Positions 11,171 to 23,077 of a DNA stretch of 64,000 bases are shown here, piece after piece (positions within the stretch are counted from its first letter, which is position 1; each line of letters begins with the position of its first letter). Both the position numbers and the translations under genes were made by a program. This stretch comes from Apricaphanius iberus (taxonomy: Eukaryota; Chordata; Actinopteri; Cyprinodontiformes; Aphaniidae), in contig JAPXFQ010002899.1 in NCBI GenBank assembly GCA_028564705.1, positions 1,240,001-1,304,000 on the forward strand, in the 5' to 3' direction. The notes beneath the pieces were generated by a model. The model was not told the origin of the DNA and ran no database searches. It saw only the letters and a list, made by a program, of their open reading frames with translations.

Positions 11171-12102
11171 GGTGGAGCTGATCAAGGGAGAGATTGATCA
11201 GATGTGGAGGCAGAGGTCGTCTCAAGACCAATCTGGTCCAGCTTTTTTTTTTTTTTCCAGTTCAGGAGAATAGTTTCTTAGCGACGCATTAGGCAATGTG
11301 AACTAATTGCACTGAGCTTGTGTCTATGGTGACATCATTTTAATGTCCAAAGAAGCAAACTGAGGGAGAAGGTGGTACATTAGATTTAGTAGTAGGGTGA
11401 TTTAGGAGAAGGGGTGGATCTGGATCTGCCTATCTCCAAAGAGAGATAGAGGCAATGTTCATACAGGAGTTGTTTGCTGCTGCTGCATTGTGACAGAGCT
11501 GCAGGTTGCAGAGTGTATGCGTTTGGGAGCTCCATATGTGACGAGATAAGAGTCTGTCATCTCTAATGTGGAAAAAAACCATGAGAAGACTTTATTCTGT
11601 AGAACTGTGCAACAAGGCATGGCGCGCTGATTGCCTGTAATGCATTCTTAATTGCATCACTATTCTGTAGATTCTGTCCCATTTATTCTACTCCACAGAA
11701 GCCTGAAATAGTGAATATAAGAGATAATCATGCAGCACTGGAGCCGATCCGCTGAAACGATCCCCTCTCTATTCTGTCCATGGCGTGTTAGACTTCAGGA
11801 ACTGTGGAGATCAGAAACGTTTCTGGACCCGTATCCAGCCCACTATTGTGTCATATCACAAGTCAACATACTGGCAGCACAGAGGCGGAGCTACCGCCCC
11901 CTTTAAAGAGCTGTTTTTAATGCACACAGTTGCACACGGCGGCTGGCAGACTCGTTTTATGTTGATGCCTCCGCCAGTGTCTGACAGAACATATGCTCTC
12001 TCTCCGCAGGGAGGAAAAAAACATCTCTTCATGGATAGCTGTGCATGAAATACCGTCCCCAGGTGAATCCTTGATATAAATTGCGTCTTGTGTTCTTTGC
12101 AG
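11171..12102. other. Non-coding, single-copy-looking
   Basis: Contains a T run and a moderately GC-rich, repeat-free stretch (11,690-12,050) with an open frame of roughly 110 codons but no recognisable domain. Could be conserved non-coding sequence. An exon-like segment with acceptor CTCTCTCCGCAG at 12,010 is out of phase with the segment at 12103. Confidence 0.3.
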
Positions 12103-12182
12103 ATATTTTTGACCTTCTCCTGGGATGACATATTCTCTGCTCCATCTAACCGCACACTGTTCAGTTCTACCTGCTCTGCAAA
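12103..12182 (+). CDS. Candidate internal exon of an unidentified gene
   Basis: An 80-bp segment between a strong acceptor (CTTGTGTTCTTTGCAG) and a good donor (AAA|GTGAGCC). It is open in phase 0 and reads through FSWDDIFSAPSNRTLFSSTC, ending with two bases of a codon. The candidate exon at 13823 starts with one base that completes that codon. Family not recognised. Confidence comes only from splice sites and phase. Confidence 0.25.
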
Positions 12183-12414
12183 GTGAGCCACATGTGGTCT
12201 GGAGTGTTTATGTGTTTTTTATTATGATGTGAAGTGTTTACCTGAAAGTAGCATGCATCAGGGTTCATCAGTGGACTAGAAAAATATGGGATCTGATTTC
12301 ACTCTTTTCCAGGTCTGGTTAAATATGGAAATATATATTGTGCCCATCTTCAGTTCTTCTTTTTGCTCCTGTCTGTCCATTCTAACTTTTCTTCTTTAAT
12401 TGTCCCCCATTTCT

Positions 12415-13106
12415 AGGATTAAAGGATTGATGACACTAGGCGACCTAGAAAAGTCATCCATGAGGTTATATCTAGCCACCTTGATTATTGTAACAGTATC
12501 TTCAAAGGTCTACCTAAAAAATCAATCAGACAGCTGCAGCTGATCCAGACCACTGCTGCTCGTGTTCTCACTAGAACTAGGAAAGTAGAACACATCAACC
12601 CAGTTCTAAAGTCCTTACACTGGCTCCCTGTAACTCAGAGAATAGACTTTAAAGTGCTTTTATTAGTTTATAAATCATATAATGGGTTATATCCAGAGTA
12701 CATTAGAGACCTGCTATCATGGTACAAACCATCCAGATCACTCAGGTCCTGCAGCTCTAGTTTACTCATTGTCCCTAGAACCCGAATATGGGGAAGCAGC
12801 TTTCAGTTTCTATGCTGCTCACTTATGAATAACTGTTTTTACTTAATTATTGTCTTAATTACTGTAAATGCTTTCTTGTGTTAAAAACTGTGAGTTTTCT
12901 TCAGCGAGATCAGTTAATGAACTAAAACTGTGTTTTTTACTCACTTGTCCTTACATTGTCATATTTTCTTGATTATTTTCTTATTGTAACTGCTCATTTG
13001 AATTCTAATAATCAAACTGATTTATGCTGTGAACCAGTCTTAATCATGTAAAGCACCTTGAATTGCCTTGTGTTGAAAGTGTGCTATACAAATAAAATTC
13101 CATTGC
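12415..13106 (+). mobile_element. L2-type LINE, 5'-truncated 3' end
   Basis: Contains the well-known fish L2 end: GTTCTCACTAGAACTAGGAA, then CACTGGCTCCCTGTAACTCA, then the 3' terminus GTAAAGCACCTTGAATTGCC with GTGTGCTATACAAATAAA and an ATTGCC tail. It encodes decayed C-terminal reverse-transcriptase sequence with stops. It lies between two candidate exons, so it would be intronic if those are real. Confidence 0.8.
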
Positions 13107-13117
13107 CTTCTCTATGT

Positions 13118-13143
13118 CCTTCCTTCCTTCCTTCCTTCCTTCC
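13118..13143. repeat. (CCTT)n microsatellite
   Basis: About six CCTT units next to the L2 tail. Confidence 0.85.
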
Positions 13144-13822
13144 ATGGCCTAGTCAAAGTAAGTCCAGAGTTGCTGCTGACGAGGACACAATCCCTTATTA
13201 TTCAGTTGATCAGTTATTAGGTTCAAGGGGAAAATCACCTTTTCACACCTCATTTGAAAGCTGCTCTTTGTATTAACTTGGGTTATCTATTAGTGATGGT
13301 AAAAAATGCTTCAATGGTCCGAAACATTTAAATGCGACCAAAAAACAAGACATCTGCGAAGGGAAAGTGTTTTTCTGCATCACAGCTGTATACATCAGGG
13401 TTTCTGGCAAGGTTCTGCTGCACAGTTTTGGACCCTCTTCAGTCAGCAATGCTCAGCATCAATAATGCTCCTCTGGCTCACTTTCCTGAGTGCATGCCTT
13501 AAATCACTTTCATCCATTCAGAAAGATCAGATTATAGGAAAGCGGCTCCAGTAATTCCTGACTGCATGCAGGGAAGGCATTAAGGAACTTGTTGATTCAT
13601 AAATGTACATTCTGTTAAATGTAAATAATATGCATCCTATTGCTGTTGGTGCTTTTTGCACACATTGGTTGTGTGTAGGTATGGAGCCTTTCATCATGCA
13701 TGATGTGTCACAGCCTGTACATGTCATCCTGTCTTCATTCCTTCGCTCTCTCTTTCGCTTCTGCTACCTGCTTTCTAATCAATAACTCTCCTCTCAACGT
13801 CGATCCCTCTCTACACCCACAG
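13144..13822. other. Non-coding, no feature assigned
   Basis: Mixed composition. It would be intronic between candidate exons 12103-12182 and 13823-13905. Nothing else was recognised. Confidence 0.35.
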
Positions 13823-13905
13823 GAAAACAAATGTCCTTCCAAAGGACGAACAAAAACAGCAGAAGATTGCGGTGGAAGAGGCGAGGAGACATTTGAGGAA
13901 ATACG
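13823..13905 (+). CDS. Candidate penultimate exon of an unidentified gene
   Basis: An 83-bp segment after a good acceptor (CCCTCTCTACACCCACAG) and before a donor (TACG|GTAAAATAT). In the frame fixed by the 12103 segment it reads KTNVLPKDEQKQQKIAVEEA then RRHLRKY, a lysine-rich helical-looking stretch. It leaves phase 1, matching the terminal segment at 14082. An alternative is that the frame runs unspliced to a stop at 14208-14210. Family unknown. Confidence 0.3.
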
Positions 13906-14081
13906 GTAAAATATCCCAAAAGCCTGTTGCGGAGAAGGTCCAAGGTGGTGGGGAGCAGATTAAAGGTGTGGCGAAGAGATGGATGATTAACCCCCTCTTG
14001 TCTCCAAGGTTACACCTTACAACAACCGTATCCGAGCAGAGCGGGACGGTGGCGGCAGCATTCAGCCGTTCATCACCTGAG

Positions 14082-14272
14082 ACCAAATTAAAGAGGACGC
14101 AGACGCCTTTTTTCTGCCTCCAACCTTCACATCGAGGACTGATGGCTGCATTGACCTCCAGACGGAGACCGCCATACCACTGGATGACCAGAGCAGGAAA
14201 CCAGAGATGAATGGCCCAGAGGAGGTGGAGGAGAATGACCTGCAGTTGATCATTAAAGGGCACACATTCTAA
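14082..14272 (+). CDS. Candidate terminal exon of an unidentified gene
   Basis: Open after the acceptor-like CACCTGAG and in phase with the donor at 13906. It encodes about 63 residues ending in a TAA at 14270-14272. The acidic tail contains TDGCIDLQTETAIPLDDQ and GPEEVEENDLQLIIKGHTF, which looks like a cytoplasmic C-terminus. The acceptor has a weak pyrimidine tract, and no poly(A) signal was found close by (an AATAAA lies at about 14,644, beyond the microsatellite). No homolog recognised. Confidence 0.35.
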
Positions 14273-14373
14273 AACCTTTTGGAGAACTAGGTTTACGCCA
14301 TGAAAAGTTTGAGATATTTCCTTACATATGAAACATTTGTTGTAAAACCGGGTTGCATAGGAGAAAACCAAAA

Positions 14374-14376
14374 TTT

Positions 14377-14456
<80 letters not shown>

Positions 14457-14630
14457 TTCTTTTTCTTTTTTCTTTCTTTCTTTCTTTTTTCTTTCCTTCT
14501 TCTTCTTCTTCTTCCCCTTCTTCCTTCTTCTTCCTTCCCTTCCCTTCCTTCCTCCTTTCTTCCTTCCTTCCTTCCTTCCTTCCTTCCTTCCTTCCTTCCT
14601 TCCTTCCTTCCTTCCTTCCTTCCTTCCTTC
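14374..14630. repeat. Long pyrimidine microsatellite, (TTTC)n then (TTCC)n
   Basis: About 257 bp of almost pure C/T on the plus strand: (TTTC)n, an irregular TTC/TTTTC middle, then (TTCC)n. It produces artefactual Phe/Ser/Leu and Arg/Lys/Glu open frames on both strands, which were discarded. Polypurine-polypyrimidine mirror symmetry could favour triplex DNA. Confidence 0.97.
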
Positions 14631-15989
14631 AAGAAGGAACCAGAATAAATTGCAACAGTCTCCTCTGTCGGAACTAAGAAGAAGATGAGCAGTGGATAAT
14701 TTCTCCCACAACCATGAGGGTGGATGCCATTGGTGCGTTATATTTGTAGTCTGAACCTTTAAAAATCGGACTCTGATTTCTAAAGATTTTGAAAAACTAA
14801 AATTTCTAAAAAAAATGTACTGGAGAGCCCCCAAAATTCCACTTTCCACTTGGAGAGTTTGGGATATTTGTTTGCTCCGACTTTGACTTTCTTCGAATAA
14901 ACAATTTTAGCTATGGTGGAAACATGTTTATTTTACAAAACACACTTGTAAGAATGCATCTAACATCCATCTTTCATGTAGAGCCTGCAACTCTAAAATT
15001 AAAGTTAAACGGCTGTTTGATTATGTATAGTACAGCTTAAAACAATGTTTACAAGAGGGAAACCTGGGCCTCGCCATATTGGAATCTCGACTATCCCGGC
15101 CACATTAACTGGAACGCCGAACCGAGTTCCAACTTCTGAAATAAATGGAACGCACCATATATGCTAAGATATGATGAAAAAAAAAGAAGAATTTTGGGGT
15201 ACAGTTCTAAAAAAATAAAAATAAAAACCACCTTACCCATAAAGAAACACAGTGGTGGGTGTATTGTGCTTTGGGCTTAGTCTTCGTCAGATGATGGTAG
15301 ATGAATTCATGAGTAGTTCCAGATACAGACGTGAGTCCAGGCTTAGATTCAAATGAACATCTCAAATAAGAGGAACATGAGAGTCCTAAACTAAAGCTGA
15401 CAGGGTGTGAGGAAATATTTGAACACTCCTACTAAAGTAGAGTGACTGTTGTGATGTTTAAGGGTGTGCAAACTTTTTCAGCCAGTTTATCACAATTTTT
15501 CCCCAAAAAATTGGTTTGTAACACAGCTTAGTTATACAAGGTCTTATTATAGATATACAACGGTTTGACGTATCTTAATTTTTACATCACAAAAAGCATT
15601 CTATAGAGTTCTACAAAGCTTCCTCCTTTAAAAGTATGTCTTACATCCATCTCCAATTCTTTCCTTTGCTTTTATTCCTCTCCTCAACATTTGTGCTCCC
15701 TCCCATGCAGCCGAGAGCGCCAAAGGAGGCCTCCAACTGAGTTGCCTCATTGTTTAGTCACGTTTAAAGTAGCCCGGATTTCATGAGGTCTCCTCTTATC
15801 TTACATGTACCTCCCTCTCCACCCTCGGGTCACATTGAAACGAGAGTCGGTGAGGTGAAAATGAGAACTGCAAAGGCGACTTTGCATAATCTACTAAGTG
15901 AGACTGCAGACTGTACCCTTGATAGTGCACATGCAGTGGAGGTGGTGTCGGATCAGCATTTTGAAGTTTCTGGAGGAAAGGTGCACTTG
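14631..15989. other. Non-coding with a probable Tc1 fragment
   Basis: CACAGTGGTGGGTGTATTGT at 15,250-15,269 and GGGTGTGCAAACTTTTTCAG near 15,463 resemble decayed Tc1-like transposon pieces. The remainder is AT-rich and not assigned. Confidence 0.35.
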
Positions 15990-16960
15990 CCTTTGCTGAT
16001 AACGGCCAATGGATGCACTTTTTAACTGCATTTTAGACATTAAATCCTGGATGGCAGAAAACTTTCTCCAGCTCAACCAGGACAAAACTGAGGTTTTAGT
16101 TATCGGTCCTGAGGCTCAGAGAGAAAAACTTTTACCAAAACTACAATCATTGTCTTTTAATTATTCTTTACAAGTGAAGAACCTGGGTGTGATTTTTGAC
16201 TCTGAGCTGACTTTTATCCCTCACATTAAAAACATCACCAAAATAGGTTTTTATCACCTAAAGAACATCGCCAGAGTCCGCCCCATTCTCTCTCGGGCCA
16301 ATACGGAGACGCTAATGCATGCTTTTATCACCAGTAGAATTGATTATTGTAATGCCCTGCTTTCTGGTCTTCCCAAAAAGACTACCTCATGTTTACAGCT
16401 TCTACAGAATTCAGCAGCTCGTGTCCTGATGAAGACTAGGAGGCGGGAGCACATTACACCGGTCTTAGAATCACTGCATTGGCTCCCCGTATGTTTTAGG
16501 ATCGATTTTAAGGTTCTTTTAATGGTCTTTAAGTGTCTTAATGGTCTTGGGCCTTCTTATCTGTCAGAAATGCTTTTACCGTATGAACCCTCGCGGTCTC
16601 TGCGCTCCTCTGGCAGCCGTCTCCTTATCATCCCCAAAGTCAGGACACAGACTCATGGTGAGGCGTCTTTCCATTATTATGGCCCTCACCTCTGGAACAG
16701 GCTGCCAGAGGACCTCAGGGCCGCAGAGAACATTAATGTTTTTAAGAGCAGACTCAAGACTCACCTTTTTAGCTTAGCCTTTAACTAATTATTATTTATT
16801 AATATATTTTTAATCGCTCAGCATGTTTTACCTGATTTAATTTTTAGTTCAGCTTTTAACTGTTTATTTATTAATCTGCTTTGCATTTTTATTATTTGTT
16901 TTACACTTATTGTTTTATACTTTATATACTTTATATTTTATTAACTTTACTAACAGAGAA
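15990..16960 (+). mobile_element. L2-type LINE, 5'-truncated, best-preserved copy
   Basis: The copy carries an uninterrupted 259-codon stretch of the C-terminal part of ORF2 and a long AT-rich 3' region. The 3' tail is not clear-cut. The 5' part of the element, including endonuclease and catalytic reverse-transcriptase motifs, is absent. Confidence 0.75.
16009..16788 (+). pseudogene. L2 ORF2 C-terminal fragment (259 codons)
   Basis: An open frame from ATG 16009 to a TAA encodes the region downstream of the reverse-transcriptase catalytic core. Motifs include WMAENFLQLNQDKTEVLV, LGVIFDSELTF, ITSRIDYCNALLSGLP, LQNSAARVL, HITPVLESLHWLPV and GPHLWNRLPEDLR. The YADD catalytic box and the endonuclease are missing, so the product cannot reverse-transcribe. 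The frame has no stop or frameshift, which suggests a younger insertion than the other L2 copies here. Confidence 0.8.
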
Positions 16961-16974
16961 GTTCAGAAGGATGA

Positions 16975-17515
16975 AGGTATCAGTCAGAAGAAGGGTACAG
17001 CAAAGATCCCACAGAGTAATCTGTATAATAGAGAAAATATATGACAGGAGAAAATAAAAAAACTACAACTGGACATTTTTCCAAAGCAGCAGGAATGAAA
17101 CTGGTCCGGGATGCTGCCAAGACGCTATCTGTAACTCCGAAGGAACTTCTGTCAAGTACTGGTCGTTTTCTAAATTTGATAATAAACAACAGGTTTTTCC
17201 GTATGTGTGACAGAACAGAAAATATGCAGGAATGGCTAAAATGTTGAGGAAAGCCACAATTCCCACACTAACATGGAAGCATCATGCTCTGGGGTTACTT
17301 TTCTTTTGAAGAAAATTTATTTTTAATTTAGGTTGATCATATTAGGAACAGTTGAAAGTTTTACATCCAAATGGGAAAAAAAGGGATGTTCTGAGTAGAA
17401 AATGTAATCTTTGGAGCAGAAAATCACATAAGCTCAAAATTGGTAAATTAATGGCTATCTGCATAAAAACAACTGGACAGGGGTTTGCACACATTTTATA
17501 TGCACTCTAGGTCTT
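16975..17515 (+). mobile_element. Tc1-like transposon remnant
   Basis: Contains decayed transposase sequence, with HGSIMLWGYFS readable around 17,276-17,308 after several stops. It ends in ACTGGACAGGGGTTTGCACA and TATATGCACTCTA, resembling a Tc1 terminal region. Inactive. Confidence 0.6.
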
Positions 17516-18034
17516 CTTTAGCTAATACAGTAGAAAGAGAAAATCAGGGAATTGCAAAACCACCAACTGCAGTCGTTTCAGTGAATCTGCAACATGAGGT
17601 CATCGTTGGACTAAAGCTTCTGTTACAAAAAGCCATATTAGTTGGGTTTAGATGATCCCCTAAAGTAATTTTTCCAGAATCCCCAGCTGAGGATGAGAAG
17701 AGCGCCATGCTGACTTTAAATTAGGAAGTTTTCCCTGCTTGAGGTGTCCGGCAGTGAAAATCTCCTCTGAGTTGATTAAAGGTCCTGTTCTTCATCCAAA
17801 TCCTCCTAGATCAGGGTTTCTGCTTCTTTAACTGCACTCTGCTCTAGCCTGACAACACCTGCCATGGGTTTTTAGCACATGGCACAATTTGTTCCTCAAA
17901 TCTTAAAAATGTCAAGACAGACAAGTATGGGGTGCTATTTCTAAAGTTATAAAGACAAAATAAATATCAATGTTTTTAAAATAATTAGCACATCAAAAAA
18001 GAGGGAAAGAATTGTGGTTCACATTTCAAAGTCA
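17516..18034. other. Non-coding, no feature assigned
   Basis: AT-rich sequence. No exon or repeat end recognised. Confidence 0.4.
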
Positions 18035-18800
18035 CATTTTTAAACTTGCCATGTACATATTTATAAATATCACATTTCCTTTCTAAATGTTTAGTTGGCA
18101 TGTTAAATATTTATTTTGGAGTAAAATATTTATTTTTGAAGCTAAATATTTATTTTAAAAACTACATATTTATTTTCCACACTAAACATTCAATCTTTAA
18201 ATTAATAATTAAATAAAAATCAAAAATCTTAGGAAAATAAATGTGTATGTCTGACCAAAATATGTATTTTAGTTCAGCTATTTATTAATAGTTATTTTAG
18301 TAATAAATAGAATATTTCTTTCCAGATCAAATCTTTATTTAGCAAAGTATTTTAAATTAATATCTATATTAAAAGTCAAATATTTAGTTTGGACAGTATA
18401 TATTAAGTTTTGGCATTAAATATATTAGGTTCAAATGAAAGATTTATTGTACAAATTAAATATTTAGATATTTAGCTTGCTAGAAATATATATTCAGCTA
18501 ACAAGCTAACTCAATAGCTGAATAGTTAGGAGCTAAATATTTTGCCTCAAACCTAAACATTTAGCTCTAAACTAAATATTTTCATCCATAAAAAATATTA
18601 AGTTAACAAAATAAATATTTTACTCTGAGCTAAATATTTAGCTTTCAAGAAATGACATATTTGGCTAAAAAGCTCATTTGCTAGCTAAATATTTTGCCCC
18701 AAACTAAATAGTTAGATCCAAGCTAAATATTTAGCTAGTGAAATAAATAGTGTGGGGCTGAATATTCTATTTGTTAACTAAATATTTAGCTAGGAAAAGT
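18035..18800. repeat. Diverged array of a palindromic CTAAATATTTAG motif
   Basis: AAATATTTA and GCTAAATATTTAGC words recur at irregular spacing of roughly 20-40 bp for about 760 bp, with strong divergence between units. The core is self-complementary. The same motif forms a second array at 37,690-38,085. No coding capacity. Confidence 0.7.
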
Positions 18801-21800
18801 GCCATTTGTAACTATATGAAAGAAGAGTTGAATATGTGACTTTGAAAAATAACTCTTTTCTTTTCTTATGACATGCCAAATAACCGAAAATATTGATGTA
18901 CATTTTTGATAGTCTTACTTTACAAACAGCCCCCCATAGAAGAGCAATATTTTAACACCAGTCCTTCTTTTTTTACAGCATAGGGCAGTAACCCTGAGTC
19001 AGAAGCATAGAAAAACGGGCAAACCCCAGCCTGCAAGGGCTAAGTGATGACCGTGGGCTATAGCAACAACCCACTAACACAGCACCCGCTTTCAAATAGA
19101 CAGCACACCCACATGCACAGGCAAATCATTGAGCAGGCGTAGTTCAGCAGCTCGGGTCCCTGCAGCCAGACGATCCGTGCATCAACGCCGCGGGAGGAAG
19201 AAGGCAAGCAAGACAATCTCACTTTGAAATGTGTGAAAAAAAATTGCCTTTTTATTTAATAAATTTCCCAGTATGGCACATGAACAGAGATTGAATGTTC
19301 TGAAAAAGATTTGGCACAGAACCTTAAAGCAGAACAAACCCGTTCCCCCATCTCCAAACACACACACACGTACTCACACACAAAGAGACACCCACCCCTG
19401 TTAACATGTCCCTCCAATTCTGTGGTTATAACAGTTTAAAACACAGCCTTAAGAAACAAACCAGAGTCAATACTGCAGAAGTAAAACCGAAGCGAAACAA
19501 AGAAGCAGATGGAGGCCATGTTTAATTGAACAGAGGGAAGGAAATATCAGAGGCCTTGGTTTGTTTTCCGTTTTCCTGAGAGAGGATTGCAGTGGTGCAG
19601 GAGAAGGGAGGCTAACGGGAGCACGCTGGCGTGTGTTTGTCGGGGGGAAAACCCTAACTCGACATCCAGCTGCAGGATGGGTGGAGGTGGGAGTTGGAAA
19701 ATGGCAGAAGGAGGTACAATGAGGTAGATAGAGAGGAGCGGAGGAGGAGAATGGAAGCTTGGGAGGGATGATGCGTGACATTCTCCTGCTAGTGTACGAG
19801 TGACTCAGAAGGAGAGAGTCCACGGCTGAGGCTCCGGCTACATTTCGGAGGAGCGAGAAGATGAAGAAGGAGTGGAGCAGGAGTAGTGAGCCGTGCAGCC
19901 CCTCCGAATCCCCCCGGGTTGGCCACAGAGAGGACTAATTTCCCTTCTGGCTCTGGGTGACATATAAGCACCGCGGCAGCCCTACACGTTACACGTGTTA
20001 CACGTTTACATCCGGCACACATACCTGGATATTGTGCAACAACCATCTGCAAACCTCTGCCACCCAAAAAAATACACAAAACATCCTCTAAGAACAGAGA
20101 GCTGGGGCATGTTAAAAGGTTTTGTGAACTACATCTCAAAATAGCTGATATAGTTTCTAGTTGAACAGTTATGGAAAGTTGGAGAAACATAAGCTGCCTG
20201 CTTGTCTTCACATTATCAGTCAGTATGGTTACATGCACATCTAAATCAATATCTGAGTAATATTCAAGCTAGTAGCTTAACCGGAATGGGAGCCTTTATC
20301 CCAGTTTACATGTCACTTAGAAAACTGGAAAAATTTAAAAATAAAGTGTACTCGTGACGCAAGGTGGCGACACACACCTTTTCACCAATTGGCCTGGAGT
20401 GTCACACATATATTAAACAAATGCTGGCAGCAGTGAACCAGATGCAGTAAAAGCACAATATGCGTAATAAGTGACGAATAAGTAACGACAATAATGTTGC
20501 AGCGCAGTACATTTAGTGAGTACTGTACTGTCGGCATACGCGTCATTTTAACTGGGGAGGCCTCGCAGATGTCCCCAGCAATATTTATGATTGACGGGTT
20601 TTTCCCTCCAAAACTGATGCAGAAATTCTTTACCAGCAAGTATTTAGCAGCCACTTGTCCTCCCAGCAAAGTTTCCGCATCAGTATCCGAACAGAATATT
20701 ATTTAATTCACTCCATTCCACTTTCTTATGCAGTCATGTTTTTTTCTTCTAATATGCTACAACATTCTTTGCAGTAGATATGTCATGTTTTAAAAGAATG
20801 GTAGTCAGCTAAAGGGTGGAGTCCTGCAATGTCACTTGTACCCGTTTCATGATGGAAAAAATACAGTTATACAGTTCCAGTTGATATAACGCAGTCCACC
20901 TTCCGCAGATGTCCGCAATTTAAATGCTTTCTTTACAGCGTACTAACGCGCATTGAGGTCTGCATGCTAAATGATTGGAGTAAATTGTCAATCTCATCCT
21001 GTCATGTCTCCCACATTTGCCAAATTTATCATGTCTGGTTATAAAAAATCTTCTCATCCAGAGGAAAAAACAGCACAAACTACTGCCCATAACTGTGTTC
21101 CTCACTTGAAAATGACATCTGCTCAAAGACCATCAGTGGAGAGAGACGCACCCGAGCAGCCCACCAGGGGAGAGACCATACTGCACATTAATACTTTTAT
21201 GTTTTATACCTACCAAGGTTTGGGTATTAAAACTAGTGAGATACTAGTTGCAAAAGGAGCATGTTTTATTGGTGTGGTTCTGGTGCGAGTACATATTATA
21301 TTGTTCTTTCTGCTACAGTGTGGATTTTAATAATTATTACTAACCAACAGCCTATTAGTAACGATTAAAAAGGAAAACAGTTAAACCTATGGCTTTTAAC
21401 TTGTATTGATTTAATAAAGATGCGATTTTCACCATGTTTATACTCTGCAATGCATATTGTAATCAAACATGAAATGGATGAATACTTAGAGGCTAAATAA
21501 ATATTTAAGAACTGTCCCCAGCAATCTTCAAACCATATCCAAGTTTATAATTATTGTCCCCAGCAATTTTAAAAACTAACTGACTCCCTTTGACTGTCGG
21601 ATTATGTTACATTCATTGTCACTGCATTGTTTTCCATTTTTCAAGTGGTGCTGTTATGCCTGTTTCCACAGTACTCTGGGCACTCTCCCCAGGCTTTCTA
21701 ACCTCATTATCTGGGTGTTTTAGCTCAATTAAGAGTAGACAAGTCTGGTTCAAATTCAGTGTAAATGTGCATTTTAAAATTCCAGATTCAGTTGTACTGA

Positions 21801-22119
21801 GGCAATAATGCAGTTTTCCCTTAAATGTGGAGAGATAACTGAGTGGTTACCAGATTTCCTACTAATTTTCACACAGCTCCTTCAGGTGTTTCTGGTACCA
21901 GTCTGATTAGAGAGCTGCTAGATGGGATCCTGAAACGTTCAAAAAGATATCTTCTTGCACAAACTAGCGGAAACTAATCAACCGGCTGTTTGTGTGGATG
22001 CTGAGATGAACAATAGCAGTTGAATGGTTAAGCTGTCTCCATTTGCCGTGATCTTACTCAAAAGTCCAGGATCAAAAGTCGCTCGCAGGATATAGAAAAC
22101 CAAACTGGTCAGACTGGGA
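18801..22119. other. Non-coding, mixed
   Basis: Includes CA-rich patches (19,355-19,385), a purine-rich GC-moderate block (19,600-19,960) and AT-rich stretches. Open frames up to about 150 codons on the minus strand (19,789-20,238) show no domain or splice support. No RNA gene recognised. Confidence 0.35.
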
Positions 22120-22500
22120 GTTGTTGGGCAGGGTTGACTCAGGACGGGTCCTCAGTCCATCACAGGGCAACGCAGAGATACCATGCACACATACATACCA
22201 GCAACATTCAACTCCAAGCTGGGATTTGAACCTGGAAACTTCTTGCTCTGCAGCCTAGTTTATACTTTTCTATCTGCGGAGGTGTGGAGACATACAGCGC
22301 CATCTTCCATCGAGACAAAGGTTCTCCAACAGGCACGCAATGATGGACAGAGCGGAGGCCAATTGATTAACTATCTGTGATCGGTCAGTCCAGCATCGTT
22401 TCTCCATCAATACGTCTCTTTTTGGGTGCAAACTTGCTGGGGGAGAAGTATAAACTAGATTTAAGGCAACAGTTTCCCCAACTCCCCACTTTGTAGAACC
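22120..22500 (-). mobile_element. tRNA-derived SINE, interrupted by a MITE
   Basis: The right-hand part matches the minus-strand SINE at 36,030-36,210: GGGATTTGAACCTGGAAACT (complement of a pol III B box) followed by CTTGCTCTGCAG. The match resumes after the MITE at about 22,465 with GGCAACAGT. Diverged and inactive. Confidence 0.5.
22255..22458. mobile_element. Short MITE with CTAGTTTATAC ends
   Basis: Inverted ends CTAGTTTATACTTTTC and, reading in from the right, CTAGTTTATACTTCTC bound a 204-bp non-coding element. It lies within SINE-like sequence that continues on both sides. Superfamily uncertain; a Harbinger-type assignment is only a guess. Confidence 0.6.
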
Positions 22501-22794
22501 TGAAAGATTATCTCAAGTGCTGGGCATCCCCTCACAGCCTGATGCCACCAATATTTACTAAAATCTGTTGAACTAATGATATTATGGCATCAGTTTTTGG
22601 AATACCAGCATAAATAATATGATTTGCATATATTAACTGTCTCTTAGTGCTTTGACCCTCCACAAAAGTTCAGAATAAAAGATCTGGATGAGAAGTAAAT
22701 GTGCAAATCTCATTACTTGGAGATAAGAGATGCAACCGAATTGTACAAGCTGAAAGACGATGTTAGTTTTGAAGCGAGGGGATTAATTCTCTAT

Positions 22795-23000
22795 ATCTGA
22801 TTTGGTACTGAACTTTGATTAGGCCATCCCAGTGCATGAAAATACTTTGATCTAAACCATCCGATTACAGCACTGACTTCATGTTTAAGGTCCCTGTCCT
22901 GCTGGAAAAGTGATACTGGTGATACTAAGCATGACACTGCCAATACCGCGTTTTCTAGTATGGGTAGAATGGTGTGACCGTGATCCTTCACAATTATAGT
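22795..23000 (-). pseudogene. Tc1-like transposase fragment
   Basis: Minus-strand translation gives LFQQDRDLKHEVSAVIGWF and FHALGWPNQSSVPNQI, a decayed copy of the Tc1 catalytic block around the second Asp (family pattern FQQDNDPKH...W...WPSQSPDLNPIE). Only this portion remains, with substitutions at conserved positions. Confidence 0.7.
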
Positions 23001-23077
23001 GTTAAACATTTGCTGCGTGAGACGCTAAAACAAAGGAATTTTGAGTTGGAAGGATATTTTGTTCGTGATGTGGAAAG

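Noticed and set aside
13811..14849. Long open frames on both strands (up to 273 codons) across the microsatellite
   Set aside because: Most of each frame is translated TTTC/TTCC repeat (Phe/Ser/Leu or Arg/Lys/Glu). The non-repeat part on the minus strand has no motif or splice support.
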